A stretch of DNA of 64,000 bases from assembly GCA_013816805.1 (NCBI GenBank), contig JACDDS010000009.1, positions 62,001 to 126,000 of the forward strand, read 5' to 3'. Both the position numbers and the translations under genes were made by a program. Shown in pieces: positions 33,859 to 44,037 of the stretch; position 1 is the stretch's first letter; the number at the start of each line of letters is the position of its first letter. The notes under the pieces are model-generated. The model made no database searches. It was not told the DNA's origin and was given only the letters and a program-made list of their open reading frames with translations. This stretch comes from Chitinophagales bacterium. GTDB lineage: Bacteria > Bacteroidota > Bacteroidia > Chitinophagales > UBA10324.

Positions 33859-34326
33859 TTAATTCGGTTGTGAAAGGCTTTCTTTAGTTTTATTGATCCA
33901 ATCCAATACGGATGTTTTTTGAGTTTTTGTAAGTTTTGCATTCTTGTGAATTATTGCATATGCAGGAATAGGCATTGATTCATCATCGATGCTTCGGGCC
34001 ATTTCCCGCAATTTGTTTCGTTGCATGCGTTTCGAATAATTTCCAAACTGACTGAAATTCAGATTTTCTTTTCCATTCTTTATATGAGATGCCATCCACC
34101 AGCCGCCTGGCTGAATACAGGAGTACCAGGGATAACGGGTATAGTTGCTGTGACAGTCATAACAGGAGTTTTTAAAAATATCCAATATCCCATCAGGCAC
34201 TGAAACTATTCTGGCAATATCCGTTGATAAAACCTGCCCGTTATTATTATTACGGGCAGGCTGTATAAATTGAACTGCTATAAATAAAATCACTAATGCC
34301 AGAATTACTTTTTTTATGCGGCTCAT
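33859..34326 (-). CDS. Haem-binding domain protein (cytochrome-like CxxCH)
   Basis: The 155-residue protein has an N-terminal membrane anchor or signal (residues 5-23) and a single haem-c motif CYDCH with nearby YPWYS and PGGWWMASHI, the pattern of the Haem_bd (PF14376-type) family of Bacteroidota. MPIPAYAIIHKNA follows. It is periplasmic and probably binds one haem c. Its stop lies 5 bases before the start of the multicopper oxidase, so they share a transcript. Electron delivery to or from the copper proteins is possible but unproven. Confidence 0.85.
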   Translation of the reverse strand: MSRIKKVILALVILFIAVQFIQPARNNNNGQVLSTDIARIVSVPDGILDIFKNSCYDCHSNYTRYPWYSCIQPGGWWMASHIKNGKENLNFSQFGNYSKRMQRNKLREMARSIDDESMPIPAYAIIHKNAKLTKTQKTSVLDWINKTKESLSQPN

Positions 34327-34332
34327 GTTGTT

Positions 34333-34911
34333 TTATTTCAACTCCTCTTTCACAGCACCGCAATCATGCATTTTTTTCCCCATATATGGATTTCTTATCT
34401 CCTTTGTTTCACTTAGCCATATTGCCCCTTTTTTATTGTTATACATGGGACAGAAGTCCTGATAAAGCGTTTGTCCGGCTCCAAATGATTTTACCAGATC
34501 ATTCATATCCTGGCTCAGCATATCAAAATGTTCACGCTGGTGATCTATTTTATTACTGTTTTCGCTGATATGCTCTGCATTTTCTTTTATATCATCAGCT
34601 ACATCCTCATAAGCCTTTTTTTGCCCGGCAGATAAAGAGGATTTATCAAACTTTCCCATTGCATCAACCATGGCTTTGCCGCCAGCGGCGGCATCATTCC
34701 CATTGTCGCTCACCAATGCATTTTTTATTTGCAGGTAGCTGCTTACTATTTCCTTAACAGAAGCAGCACTGGCAATCGCTTCTCCATTTGTTTGAGTACT
34801 GGCTTTAACAGTATCTATTATTTCGCTCTGGCTTGCTACTGGCCTGTTGCTGTTAGTACAGGCTGAAAAAAAGATTGCAAAAATTGCAATACCAAAAATT
34901 ATGTTTTTCAT
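34333..34911 (-). CDS. DUF3347 lipoprotein
   Basis: Starting at the ATG at 34911 (MKNIIFGIAIFAIFFSAC) the protein has 192 residues and a lipobox (FSAC). The body is a DUF3347 domain: SSYLQIKNALVSDN ... HQREHFDMLSQDMNDLVKSF ... YQDFCPMYNNKKGAIWLSE, ending IRNPYMGKKMHDCG. The conserved His, Cys and Met residues suggest copper binding. It is the paralogue of the next gene upstream and lies 6 bases before the haem-domain gene. The open frame extends 48 codons further but overlaps the neighbour. Confidence 0.88.
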   Translation of the reverse strand: MKNIIFGIAIFAIFFSACTNSNRPVASQSEIIDTVKASTQTNGEAIASAASVKEIVSSYLQIKNALVSDNGNDAAAGGKAMVDAMGKFDKSSLSAGQKKAYEDVADDIKENAEHISENSNKIDHQREHFDMLSQDMNDLVKSFGAGQTLYQDFCPMYNNKKGAIWLSETKEIRNPYMGKKMHDCGAVKEELK

Positions 34912-34946
34912 TTTAGAATATTTATGGTTATAAATGTGACCTGGAA

Positions 34947-35474
34947 TTATTTCAAAGTATCCTTTATACTTCCGCAGGTAAGCATTGCGCTTCCGAAATA
35001 TGGATTTTTTATAGCGCTTTCTTTGCTTAACCAAACTGCCTTTTTCATAGGACAATAAACCTGATAAACCGGCTCTGAAGTAAGCTTAACCGATTTAGCT
35101 AAGGCAAACATATTGGCAGACAGATTTGCAAAATGCTCGCGCTGATGAGTAAGATCTTTAGTGTCTGAAATTTTTCCGGCATCTTTTAATAAGGCATCAC
35201 GGTTCCCCTCTACGAAATTTCTGTAGCTAATGCCATTGGCAGTCTTAACAAACTGTTCTGCATTTGATGAGGCTGAACCAGCATTTCCGGACACCAAAGC
35301 ATCTTTAATGTCGTAGTATGAGCGAAGTAATTGTGAAAACTGAGATTGGCTTGTTGTATCCTGAGCAATGCTTTGTTGCACAAATACACTTGCCAAAATA
35401 ATGGTTATTAAAAGTATTTTTTTAAGCGAAATATATATGGATGAGCCAGTGCTGTCCTGAGTTTTTAATTTCAT
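34947..35474 (-). CDS. DUF3347 periplasmic protein
   Basis: The 175-residue protein has a membrane/signal segment (about 17-37, ending QSIAQD) and one DUF3347 domain: RSYYDIKDALVSGN, HQREHFANLSANMFALAKS, VYCPMKKAVWLSKE, NPYFGSAMLTCG. It is about as long as its paralogue at 34333-34911, so the pair arose by duplication. In other Bacteroidota the domain occurs alone or at the end of CusB-like proteins and is thought to bind copper. It is 35 bases upstream of its paralogue. Confidence 0.88.
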   Translation of the reverse strand: MKLKTQDSTGSSIYISLKKILLITIILASVFVQQSIAQDTTSQSQFSQLLRSYYDIKDALVSGNAGSASSNAEQFVKTANGISYRNFVEGNRDALLKDAGKISDTKDLTHQREHFANLSANMFALAKSVKLTSEPVYQVYCPMKKAVWLSKESAIKNPYFGSAMLTCGSIKDTLK

Positions 35475-35557
35475 TTAGAGTTGATTGAAAGTTATAAATA
35501 GAAAAATCTTGAACATGGAATGTTGGTACCATGCCTAATTTCAATTATAGCATCAAA

Positions 35558-35965
35558 TCAAATCTGGAAACTCTGAATGGATATTCGGATGTCCGGCTTA
35601 ATAGGGGGTGGATGAAAGCCGTTGAAAGCAATAACAGTAGTTCTCTCAGAATGTAAAAATAAAATTAATAGAGGGTGAACCGGGCTTTCAAATGATTGAA
35701 AAGCTTTTTTTAAGAATTCGGTTTTCTGTAGCTGCGATTGACCTATAGTACTGAAAAATGCCATGTGACCCTGCTGGCAGTCACTATTACTATCATTATG
35801 AGTCTTGCTCTGGCAACAGGATTTGTGACATAGTTCTTTTCCATTCATCTCAGTGCAAGAACCCAGCATACCAACACTGCAAACAGCCGTACAGACATGC
35901 ACAGTCATAAAGACCAAGAGCAATATAAGACGGATGAAAGATGATATATATTTATGGATACTCAC
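35558..35965 (-). CDS. Cys-rich secreted protein of the copper island
   Basis: The 135-residue protein has a hydrophobic signal segment (residues 8-27) and then many cysteines: CTAVCSVGMLGSC and CHKSCCQSK ... DCQQGH. A second hydrophobic stretch (HPLLILFLH) and HPPPI come near the end. This resembles small Cys/Pro proteins (HYC_CC_PP-type) found beside copper and cobalt efflux genes in Bacteroidota, but I cannot confirm the family. Metal binding is likely from composition. It is the first gene of the DUF3347-MCO operon. Confidence 0.6.
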   Translation of the reverse strand: MSIHKYISSFIRLILLLVFMTVHVCTAVCSVGMLGSCTEMNGKELCHKSCCQSKTHNDSNSDCQQGHMAFFSTIGQSQLQKTEFLKKAFQSFESPVHPLLILFLHSERTTVIAFNGFHPPPIKPDIRISIQSFQI

Positions 35966-36017
35966 GTTACAATTTAAATATCAATGCTTGTTTGGAGGTT
36001 TCTGAATTCGTCTAACA

Positions 36018-36095
36018 TCAATCACAACAACTCTTCTTGCGAATAAAGATAGCCTTTAGTATTCTTAAAAAAATGCTGCCAATTTTCTTTGCCAT
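36018..36095 (-). CDS. Possible 25-residue peptide with CC motif
   Basis: ATG at 36095 opens MAKKIGSIFLRILKAIFIR ending KKSCCD and TGA at 36018. It is basic, amphipathic, and has two adjacent cysteines. It follows the HMA-MauE gene by 6 bases and could be co-translated with it. Such short reading frames arise by chance; context and composition are the only support. Confidence 0.35.
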   Translation of the reverse strand: MAKKIGSIFLRILKAIFIRKKSCCD

Positions 36096-36101
36096 GTTCT
36101 A

Positions 36102-36833
36102 CTAAATTATTATTAACATAATGACTGACATTCCAACCATGAGTAAATCTTCAAAGAGCGTGACCGTTCCCAAAGGAAGCTTAAATATAGTGCCAAGACA
36201 AGCGCATTCGATTGTTTCCTTTTTACGCAAGCTATTAATTACTCCAAAGGTACTGAAACTCATAGCTATAAAAATAAGAACATAAAGCAATTGATGATTA
36301 GTTCCAAAAAGCAGCCATATTCCGAAGGTTAGTTCAATAAAGGGATAAATGAAGGCGTAAAATTTCCATTTTTTTGCCAGGAAGTCATAGGTAGAATATC
36401 CATCAGCAAAACCGCTTAAATTAAGTAACTTAAAGAATGAGAAAGTAATAAAGAAAACTGCCATAAAATTGTTCATCCAACTGCTGAGATTCAAAGAATC
36501 ATTTCTAAATGTCGGTATAAAACTGATTACCGTGATGTAACCGAATATAAGTAAAAGTGGTTTGTATGTAGAAAACCATGATTTGTTTTCAGCTTCACTC
36601 ATCATCATATGGGAAGAGTCATCACTGTCTTCAGAAATGACGAATTTCCTATCTGCGCTGATTGCTTCCTGCAATGAAGTAATCGGTATATGACTGCTCA
36701 TTTCAATGATTGCCTTACCAGGATTTAATGAAACTTCTGCAGAAAGCACATCCGGCAGTTTTAGTATTCCGCTTTTCACCTTATCCTGGCAGCCACTGCA
36801 GGTCATGCCGGTAACATTATAAGTGTGGGTCAT
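36102..36833 (-). CDS. HMA domain fused to MauE/DoxX-like membrane domain
   Basis: The N-terminal 65 residues are a heavy-metal-associated domain with the metal site GMTCSGCQDKV. After a Met/Ser-rich linker (SSHMMMSE) come four membrane helices of the MauE type, with the conserved ECACLGTIFKLPLGTVT containing two Cys. The start at 36833 is favoured because a promoter -7 element (TAACTTTG, 36854-36861) covers the alternative start at 36854. It probably takes copper or mercury from the periplasm/cytoplasm interface or acts in redox maturation. It is common next to copper and mercury genes in Bacteroidota. Confidence 0.85.
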   Translation of the reverse strand: MTHTYNVTGMTCSGCQDKVKSGILKLPDVLSAEVSLNPGKAIIEMSSHIPITSLQEAISADRKFVISEDSDDSSHMMMSEAENKSWFSTYKPLLLIFGYITVISFIPTFRNDSLNLSSWMNNFMAVFFITFSFFKLLNLSGFADGYSTYDFLAKKWKFYAFIYPFIELTFGIWLLFGTNHQLLYVLIFIAMSFSTFGVINSLRKKETIECACLGTIFKLPLGTVTLFEDLLMVGMSVIMLIII

Positions 36834-36853
36834 TAATGGTGATATTAAGGACA

Positions 36854-36886
36854 CAAAGTTACCTGCAAGTGTAAATACAATAACTA
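36854..36886 (-). promoter_or_regulatory. Promoter of the HMA-MauE gene
   Basis: On the minus strand TTG is followed 16 bases later by TAACTTTG (36854-36861), matching the Bacteroidota promoter pattern. It decides the start of the following gene in favour of 36833. Confidence 0.5.
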
Positions 36887-36986
36887 TGGAATTTTAGAAA
36901 TGATTTATAGGATTTACAGTTTGGCCAATAGTCTTTTGTCTGGTTAGCCGGTAATTGTTAAATTTTAAAGGCGAAAAAGTTTTACC

Positions 36987-38945
36987 TTAATTTTTAATGA
37001 ACTTTTCAGTATATATATTTTTACCATCTAAAATTTTTATTAAGTAAATTCCCGTCGGAAGTTCTGATGTAAGGATAGTAAGGTTAGAAGTTACGTTTTC
37101 TAAAATCGTTGCCTTTACAACTTTACCAAGTTCATTCTGAATGGAAATTTTCAAATTACCCGATCGTAAATCACTTTTAAGAGAAATATTTATAAAATCA
37201 CCTGCGGGATTGGGGAACATGCTGAATGAACTGGTAAAAGCATTCAAGCCTGTAATAAAATTCAAAGTCTTGCCTTCAATTCGAATAATTTTTCCTACTG
37301 AAGGAATATCATCCACCATAGCAAATAATATGTAATAGCCGTCGGGCATGGTTACAGAATCAGAAGGCAGCGTGGCAGTTATCTGGCTCCCGCTTTTTGT
37401 GAAAGCAAGATCGAGATACCTGTTATTACCAGAATTCATGAAATGCGTGTTCAGCGCATTTGACAGGAGTATAACGGAAGTAGGTGTTTTTGTTCGGGAC
37501 ACTTTGAAATTAAAAGAGCTCCCTCTCAAAAGATTGGTTGAGGAAAGATTTTTTATTACCGGGCGAACACCGCGAAGCAAATACGGTGGCGTGAATGCTT
37601 CTATCACGCTGAAAGTCGGCTCATTTCCGGGTTCACCTTCACCTCCCACAGCAATAATTCTGCCATCGGGAACCAGCGTTGTAATTGCATGATATTCTCG
37701 TGAATAATTCATTGCATCCAATCTTCTCCATGTTCCTGAATATGGATCATACTGATCGGTAATGTTCATGTAGCCATACTGATTAGTGGGGATAGGATCA
37801 GATGCTTCTTCCTTATACCCTGCCATTACAAATATCTTTTTGTTTGGAGCAAGAACCGTTTTTGCTCTCGACCGAACGGGAGAAAAATTATTTCCAAGTG
37901 ACCAGGAATTTTTTAAAGGATCATAGAATTCAACCATGTTACCGGGATCGGAAGTAAATGATTTGAATCCTATTGCCACTGCACGACCATCAGGCAGCAG
38001 TACCAGCTCATGATCCGCGTGATCACCATTTGCCATTCGATTGCCCTGCACAAAATCATCAGCCAAATTCCATTGGTTTGTAGCAGGATCAAAAAGTTGC
38101 GGAGGGCGATGGGTCATTAAAACTTTGCCGGTGTAAAGCAGAACCACGGGAGATACCTCGTTACCGATCGCAATGTTGTCAACCCATTGCGAAGTACCTG
38201 TGGCAGGATCATAAATTTCAGAAGTGTTTGTCCTAACCGGATTATTCAAACCTCCGCCTCCTGCAATTAATATTTTATTATCAGGAAGTTTGGCAACAGT
38301 GGGATACCAACGGTATTCCAGCATATTTGGCTGATCTTGCCAGATATTACTTACCGGATCATAAGTCTTAACCAGGCGTGTACCTGGGCCATAAAAGTCC
38401 TGATCTGCTCCGCCAATAAAAATTACATTTCCATCAGGAAGTAATACCGGACCCACGCATCCCTGAATCTTGTCATCACCATTTACCAGAATGGTATCAT
38501 TTGTTGCCGGATCGAACTTGAATGGATCTTTTGTATTATGACAGTAAAAGATTTTCCCATCAGGAAGCAGCACTCCTAAATTCGTACCTCCGAGAGCTTC
38601 AGGAGATTGAATAATCACATCCCAGTTTCCTTTCTGGGTTTCGTTGGCAAGAGTAAAATTCAACGCTGAAATGCTGCCCGTTACAATCAGCGAAATCTCT
38701 ATATATTCCTTACCAAGAGCTTCAATACCCAGCGTGTAATTTCCTGAAGCCACATCCTTAATATTGTATTTACCGGTTGCAGTTGTCCTGTTCTCAATAA
38801 AAACCGTGGTATCGCTATTGAATAGCGTCACACGGGTGTTAATTATTGGCAACTGTGCTGAATCCTTCACTTTCCCTTTAATAGAGTACTGACCGTATAG
38901 ATCAGAGGCATAAAAAATTACAAGAAGGAGGAAAAAGTTTTTCAT
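36987..38945 (-). CDS. Secreted copper-radical oxidase (galactose/glyoxal oxidase family) with T9SS sorting domain
   Basis: The 652 residues contain a signal peptide (ends near 19), a carboxypeptidase-regulatory-like domain (20-100), a seven-bladed kelch domain (105-450), a DUF1929 domain (455-555) and a C-terminal type IX secretion sorting domain (570-652, SMFPNPAGDFINIS ... GIYLIKI). Residues match the copper-radical site of galactose oxidase: Cys163 (QGCVGP) and Tyr214 (RWYPT) for the Cys-Tyr cofactor, Tyr418-His419 (EYHA), and His501 (NTHFMN). Spacings (51, 82) resemble those in galactose oxidase (44, 85). It should oxidise a primary alcohol or aldehyde with release of H2O2 outside the cell. 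The substrate is unknown. Confidence 0.85.
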   Translation of the reverse strand: MKNFFLLLVIFYASDLYGQYSIKGKVKDSAQLPIINTRVTLFNSDTTVFIENRTTATGKYNIKDVASGNYTLGIEALGKEYIEISLIVTGSISALNFTLANETQKGNWDVIIQSPEALGGTNLGVLLPDGKIFYCHNTKDPFKFDPATNDTILVNGDDKIQGCVGPVLLPDGNVIFIGGADQDFYGPGTRLVKTYDPVSNIWQDQPNMLEYRWYPTVAKLPDNKILIAGGGGLNNPVRTNTSEIYDPATGTSQWVDNIAIGNEVSPVVLLYTGKVLMTHRPPQLFDPATNQWNLADDFVQGNRMANGDHADHELVLLPDGRAVAIGFKSFTSDPGNMVEFYDPLKNSWSLGNNFSPVRSRAKTVLAPNKKIFVMAGYKEEASDPIPTNQYGYMNITDQYDPYSGTWRRLDAMNYSREYHAITTLVPDGRIIAVGGEGEPGNEPTFSVIEAFTPPYLLRGVRPVIKNLSSTNLLRGSSFNFKVSRTKTPTSVILLSNALNTHFMNSGNNRYLDLAFTKSGSQITATLPSDSVTMPDGYYILFAMVDDIPSVGKIIRIEGKTLNFITGLNAFTSSFSMFPNPAGDFINISLKSDLRSGNLKISIQNELGKVVKATILENVTSNLTILTSELPTGIYLIKILDGKNIYTEKFIKN

Positions 38946-39050
38946 GTTAAGTTCTTTAATTGACTTTTATATCTCCAATTTATGACTTTTATAATGATTT
39001 AGTCAATTGGTCTTAAGGTATTGACTTAGTAGTTTTATTAATTAGGCAAA

Positions 39051-39611
39051 TTAAATAGTATCAAGTGTGCTCCGGGTTTTGTTCTTCAATTTTTTAAATT
39101 GAGAAGGAGTCATTCCCGTACCTGTTTTAAATTGTGCAGAAAGGTAGGCAGCACTACTGTAATTTAACTTCTCCGAAATTTCATTTATGGATAGTTCATC
39201 ATAAATAAGTAACTCTTTTACCTTCTCAATCTTCTGAGATATAAAATACTTTTCAATGGTTATTCCCGTAACCTGAGAAAAAAGATTGCTCAGGTAAGTA
39301 TAGTCATGCTGGAGAGTCTGGCTTAGGTACCGGGATAAATTGGTTTTAAGTTGCTGATCGGAATAATGCACCAATTCTACGATCGTGGTTTTTATTTTTT
39401 CAATGATGCGGCTTTTCCTGTCATCTATTAATTCAAACCCAAAGGGTACCAGGATTTCATTCAACTCACTTTTGCTTTGGGAATCTACTTCTTCAGCCAC
39501 CTCCACTTCTCCTAATTCCACAGATGCAGGATGTAACCCGAATTTTATTAATTCTGATTTTACTACCATTTTGCAACGGTTGCATACCATATTTTTAATA
39601 TAAAGCTTCAT
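39051..39611 (-). CDS. HMA-like domain fused to AraC-type DNA-binding domain
   Basis: The 186-residue regulator starts with an HMA-like fold whose metal motif is MVCNRC (Cys10, Cys13), then a linker and a C-terminal AraC helix-turn-helix pair (SINEISEKLNYSSAAYLSAQ, then FKTGTGMTPSQFKKL). This fused form is found in Bacteroidota near copper genes, as far as I recall. It probably senses copper(I) and controls the neighbouring copper genes. It is about 100 bases upstream of the oxidase gene and in the same orientation. Confidence 0.85.
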   Translation of the reverse strand: MKLYIKNMVCNRCKMVVKSELIKFGLHPASVELGEVEVAEEVDSQSKSELNEILVPFGFELIDDRKSRIIEKIKTTIVELVHYSDQQLKTNLSRYLSQTLQHDYTYLSNLFSQVTGITIEKYFISQKIEKVKELLIYDELSINEISEKLNYSSAAYLSAQFKTGTGMTPSQFKKLKNKTRSTLDTI

Positions 39612-39667
39612 GGACCAGTTTGCTTAAAGCGTTAAATTATACTGGCATTAAACAATGATTATTGGGT

Positions 39668-40075
39668 TTAATTGTATATTATCTCATAAGTCAGGCTGCA
39701 AAATTGCCTGAACATTTCAGAAACCCCGCAGTATTTTTCCTGTGAAAGGCCAACCGCTTTTTCAATATTGAGCCTTATTTTTTCTCCGGCCAGGAAATAA
39801 TATATTAAATGAACCTCTTTATAAATCCGCGGATGTGTGTCCGTTTGAGTGGCAGTTACAACAATTTCAAAATCAGAAAACTCAACTTTCATTTTATTCA
39901 ATATGGAAACAACATCAAAAGCGGTACAAGCCACTAAGGAAACTAACATGAGCTTTTTAGGATTATCTATAGCGCCTGGCTTACCTGGATTTTCTGTTAT
40001 GTTTAATGGAAAGCCATTTATTTCCGTTTCAAAGCTTTGACCACCTTTCCATTTCAGTACCAATGGATTTTCCAT
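39668..40075 (-). CDS. OsmC-family protein
   Basis: The 135-residue protein has the OsmC/YhfA-like fold: a short N-terminal strand pair, the helix PKKLMLVSLVACTAFDVVSIL with the first redox Cys, and the second Cys in EKYCGVSEMF. Both peroxidatic/resolving cysteines are present, so thiol-dependent peroxide reduction is possible. It is in the same orientation as, and 33 bases after, the metallo-beta-lactamase-fold gene, suggesting a shared transcript. It is not clearly tied to copper. Confidence 0.85.
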   Translation of the reverse strand: MENPLVLKWKGGQSFETEINGFPLNITENPGKPGAIDNPKKLMLVSLVACTAFDVVSILNKMKVEFSDFEIVVTATQTDTHPRIYKEVHLIYYFLAGEKIRLNIEKAVGLSQEKYCGVSEMFRQFCSLTYEIIYN

Positions 40076-40108
40076 AGTGCATAAGGTTTAAATTTTGTCA
40101 GAAAAGCG

Positions 40109-40975
40109 TTACCTGGAGAGCGTATCAGAAGGTAAAATTATATTGCCGCTTTCATCCTCCCTGATAAATTGAATTGTTTCATCAAAACCGGCTTTATTTA
40201 CAGGTACACTTTTATAATCTCCATACTTGCTTTCCATGGTTACCATTGAATTAGCATTGTTGGCAGCTTCTTTCATATCTATAAAATATTGCCTGAAATT
40301 ATCAATAAGGTCATCTCCGCCCGTTTCTCCATGGCCTGGTACCACCAGGTTTATCTCGAAATTGCTGATCATCCAGTCGCAGGCAGACATATATTTATTT
40401 ATGCTTGCACCAGCTTCCCGCTGTAAATAGGGATGGTAGCGATTGAGAACCACATCGCCGGTAAACAAAACTTTGCGTTTCTTAAGGTAAACAACAACAT
40501 CATCAAAAGTATGGGCTTCCCCGACATTTTGAATTAATACATCTTCATCCCCTATTGTCAGTTCTTTAGAAGCGGCAATCCATTCATTAGGTTTATCCTC
40601 AGCGGAATTAAATTGAAGCCATAAGCTATCGCCGTAATTTCCTGCAATAATTCGGGCATCCGGATATAAATGGTTCCCTCCGGTATGATCGCGGTGAAAG
40701 TGGGTATTCACAACAATTTCCTTTTTCCCTTTTGCTTTTTTCTCTACCCAGGTGTGCAATTTTTCAGATCCATCTTTCACTTTTGTATCAATTATAAAAA
40801 CAATTGAATCCGATAAAAGAACAGCACTGTTACCTCCATCACCAGGAAAAAGATAGAAATTGTTATCAATTTTTGTCATTGACAATCCCGGTACATAGTC
40901 TTCACACCCATAAAATAAAATACCGATATGAAGGCAAACTGCTATTCGGAACAATATCTTAACCGGCAATTGCAT
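40109..40975 (-). CDS. Metallo-beta-lactamase-fold lipoprotein
   Basis: The 288-residue protein has a lipoprotein-like signal (lipobox FYGC, Cys24) and a metallo-beta-lactamase fold. Zinc ligands appear in THFHRDHTGG (HxHxDH), GEAHTFDD, FTGDVVL (Asp) and VVPGHGE. The set is typical of class B3/SoxH-like hydrolases, so two zinc ions are expected. It should act in the periplasm or on the outer membrane inner leaflet. The substrate cannot be told; beta-lactam hydrolysis is only one of several possibilities. Confidence 0.85.
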   Translation of the reverse strand: MQLPVKILFRIAVCLHIGILFYGCEDYVPGLSMTKIDNNFYLFPGDGGNSAVLLSDSIVFIIDTKVKDGSEKLHTWVEKKAKGKKEIVVNTHFHRDHTGGNHLYPDARIIAGNYGDSLWLQFNSAEDKPNEWIAASKELTIGDEDVLIQNVGEAHTFDDVVVYLKKRKVLFTGDVVLNRYHPYLQREAGASINKYMSACDWMISNFEINLVVPGHGETGGDDLIDNFRQYFIDMKEAANNANSMVTMESKYGDYKSVPVNKAGFDETIQFIREDESGNIILPSDTLSR

Positions 40976-41072
40976 AGTTAGCTGGTGCTACAGCATAGTT
41001 ATTATTAAATGGAATTTGATAATCACTTCTTTAATCAGCATATCCAAAAAACTCCATTACCATTTTCATTTT

Positions 41073-41080
41073 TACCTTTG
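41073..41080 (+). promoter_or_regulatory. -7 promoter element of the small membrane peptide
   Basis: TACCTTTG fits TAnnTTTG and lies 20 bases before the ATG at 41101. It supports transcription of the short frame downstream. Confidence 0.4.
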
Positions 41081-41100
41081 CAATTCTAAAAAACTTTAAA

Positions 41101-41193
41101 ATGAGAAAATTGTGGTTTGTAATAGGTTGTTTCCTGCTTCTTATTGTGGCCATTACTGTTGCATTTTGCTTCCTCAATTATAACCATAGCTAA
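41101..41193 (+). CDS. 30-residue single-span membrane peptide
   Basis: ATG at 41101 opens MRKLWFVIGCFLLLIVAITV ... and ends YNHS-stop at 41193. A positively charged N-terminus is followed by one hydrophobic helix containing two cysteines, as in real small membrane proteins. A promoter element sits upstream and a strong hairpin (41210-41228) lies 16 bases after the stop. It lies alone between two minus-strand genes. It could also be a chance frame. Confidence 0.5.
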   Translation: MRKLWFVIGCFLLLIVAITVAFCFLNYNHS

Positions 41194-41209
41194 TTTATAT
41201 TTATTCAGT

Positions 41210-41228
41210 CCCGGCAATGGTTGCCGGG
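41210..41228. terminator. Hairpin between convergent genes
   Basis: CCCGGCAA (41210-41217) pairs with TTGCCGGG (41221-41228) around a TGG loop, a perfect GC-rich 8-base stem. It ends one base before the stop of the DUF4468 gene and follows the small peptide gene, so it may serve both. A T run is lacking. Confidence 0.5.
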
Positions 41229-41783
41229 TTACCATTCATCTTTTTTAATCTTCTCGCTGGGCATATCCATTCCCTTTTTCAAACCTTTTATCAGTTCCTG
41301 GAAAGTTCTATCGGCTTCACTCAAAGTATTGTAGTGATCGGCAACATTAGGATCGTTTTCATCAAATAGCTTTTCTAGTGGGAAATAGCTATCTGCTTTC
41401 AGATTTATATCTTTTATTTCGTATCGGTACTTTCCTCCATCTTTAAATCCCAATGTTAAAGTATACCTTATCATAGAGGCCTGTACTTTAATGTCATCCT
41501 TAACTCTATAGGTTACAAACTGAGGTTTTAAAATAATTACACCATTAATGGAGTCTGAAAGGTTAATGATTCCTGTAGGGTTTTTATAATAATGGTGGAC
41601 CCAATTCATTGCCCTTTTCATCAGTTCCGCCCGCTCCACACCATCGGTCTGGCTTATTTCCTTATAGTAAACTTTATTGTCATCGGGGTTGCGTGGCAAT
41701 ACAGGCGGAGATGGTAATGACTTTTGGGCAAAAGCATTGGAAAAGATGAGTAAAATGCCTGAGAAAATCAATAATTGCTTCAT
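41229..41783 (-). CDS. Secreted DUF4468 protein
   Basis: The 184-residue protein has a signal peptide (MKQLLIFSGILLIFSNAFAQ) and a DUF4468 domain with a TBP-like fold (YYKEISQTDGVERAELMKRA ... INGVIILKPQFV ... IRYTLTLGFKDGKYRYEI). The family is common in Bacteroidota and its function is unknown. It is predicted to be periplasmic. No neighbour suggests a role. Confidence 0.8.
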   Translation of the reverse strand: MKQLLIFSGILLIFSNAFAQKSLPSPPVLPRNPDDNKVYYKEISQTDGVERAELMKRAMNWVHHYYKNPTGIINLSDSINGVIILKPQFVTYRVKDDIKVQASMIRYTLTLGFKDGGKYRYEIKDINLKADSYFPLEKLFDENDPNVADHYNTLSEADRTFQELIKGLKKGMDMPSEKIKKDEW

Positions 41784-41979
41784 TTCTGTGTTACAAAATA
41801 AGATGTGAAATTAATTGAAAAACTCCGACCGGAAGTACCGCTTCAATGCCAATTATTTAAAAGGCGAAAACAAATGATTTTCAACATAAGTTTTGTTTAT
41901 AAATAACGGCTGAAATAGTTGATTTTACTACATTTCCAGCTTCCGAAGACGTATCTTTATGTCTTGATTTTTTAATTAA

Positions 41980-43959
<1,980 letters not shown>

Positions 43960-44037
43960 AAAAAATGCAACGCTTTGTATTTGATTAGAAGTTATGTGGG
44001 GATATCCTTGAAAAAAATATGAACTAGCCTTCCATTT

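Noticed and set aside
33855-33941. N-terminal extension of the multicopper oxidase
   Set aside because: It would overlap the haem-domain gene, and the ATG at 33854 begins a clean signal peptide.
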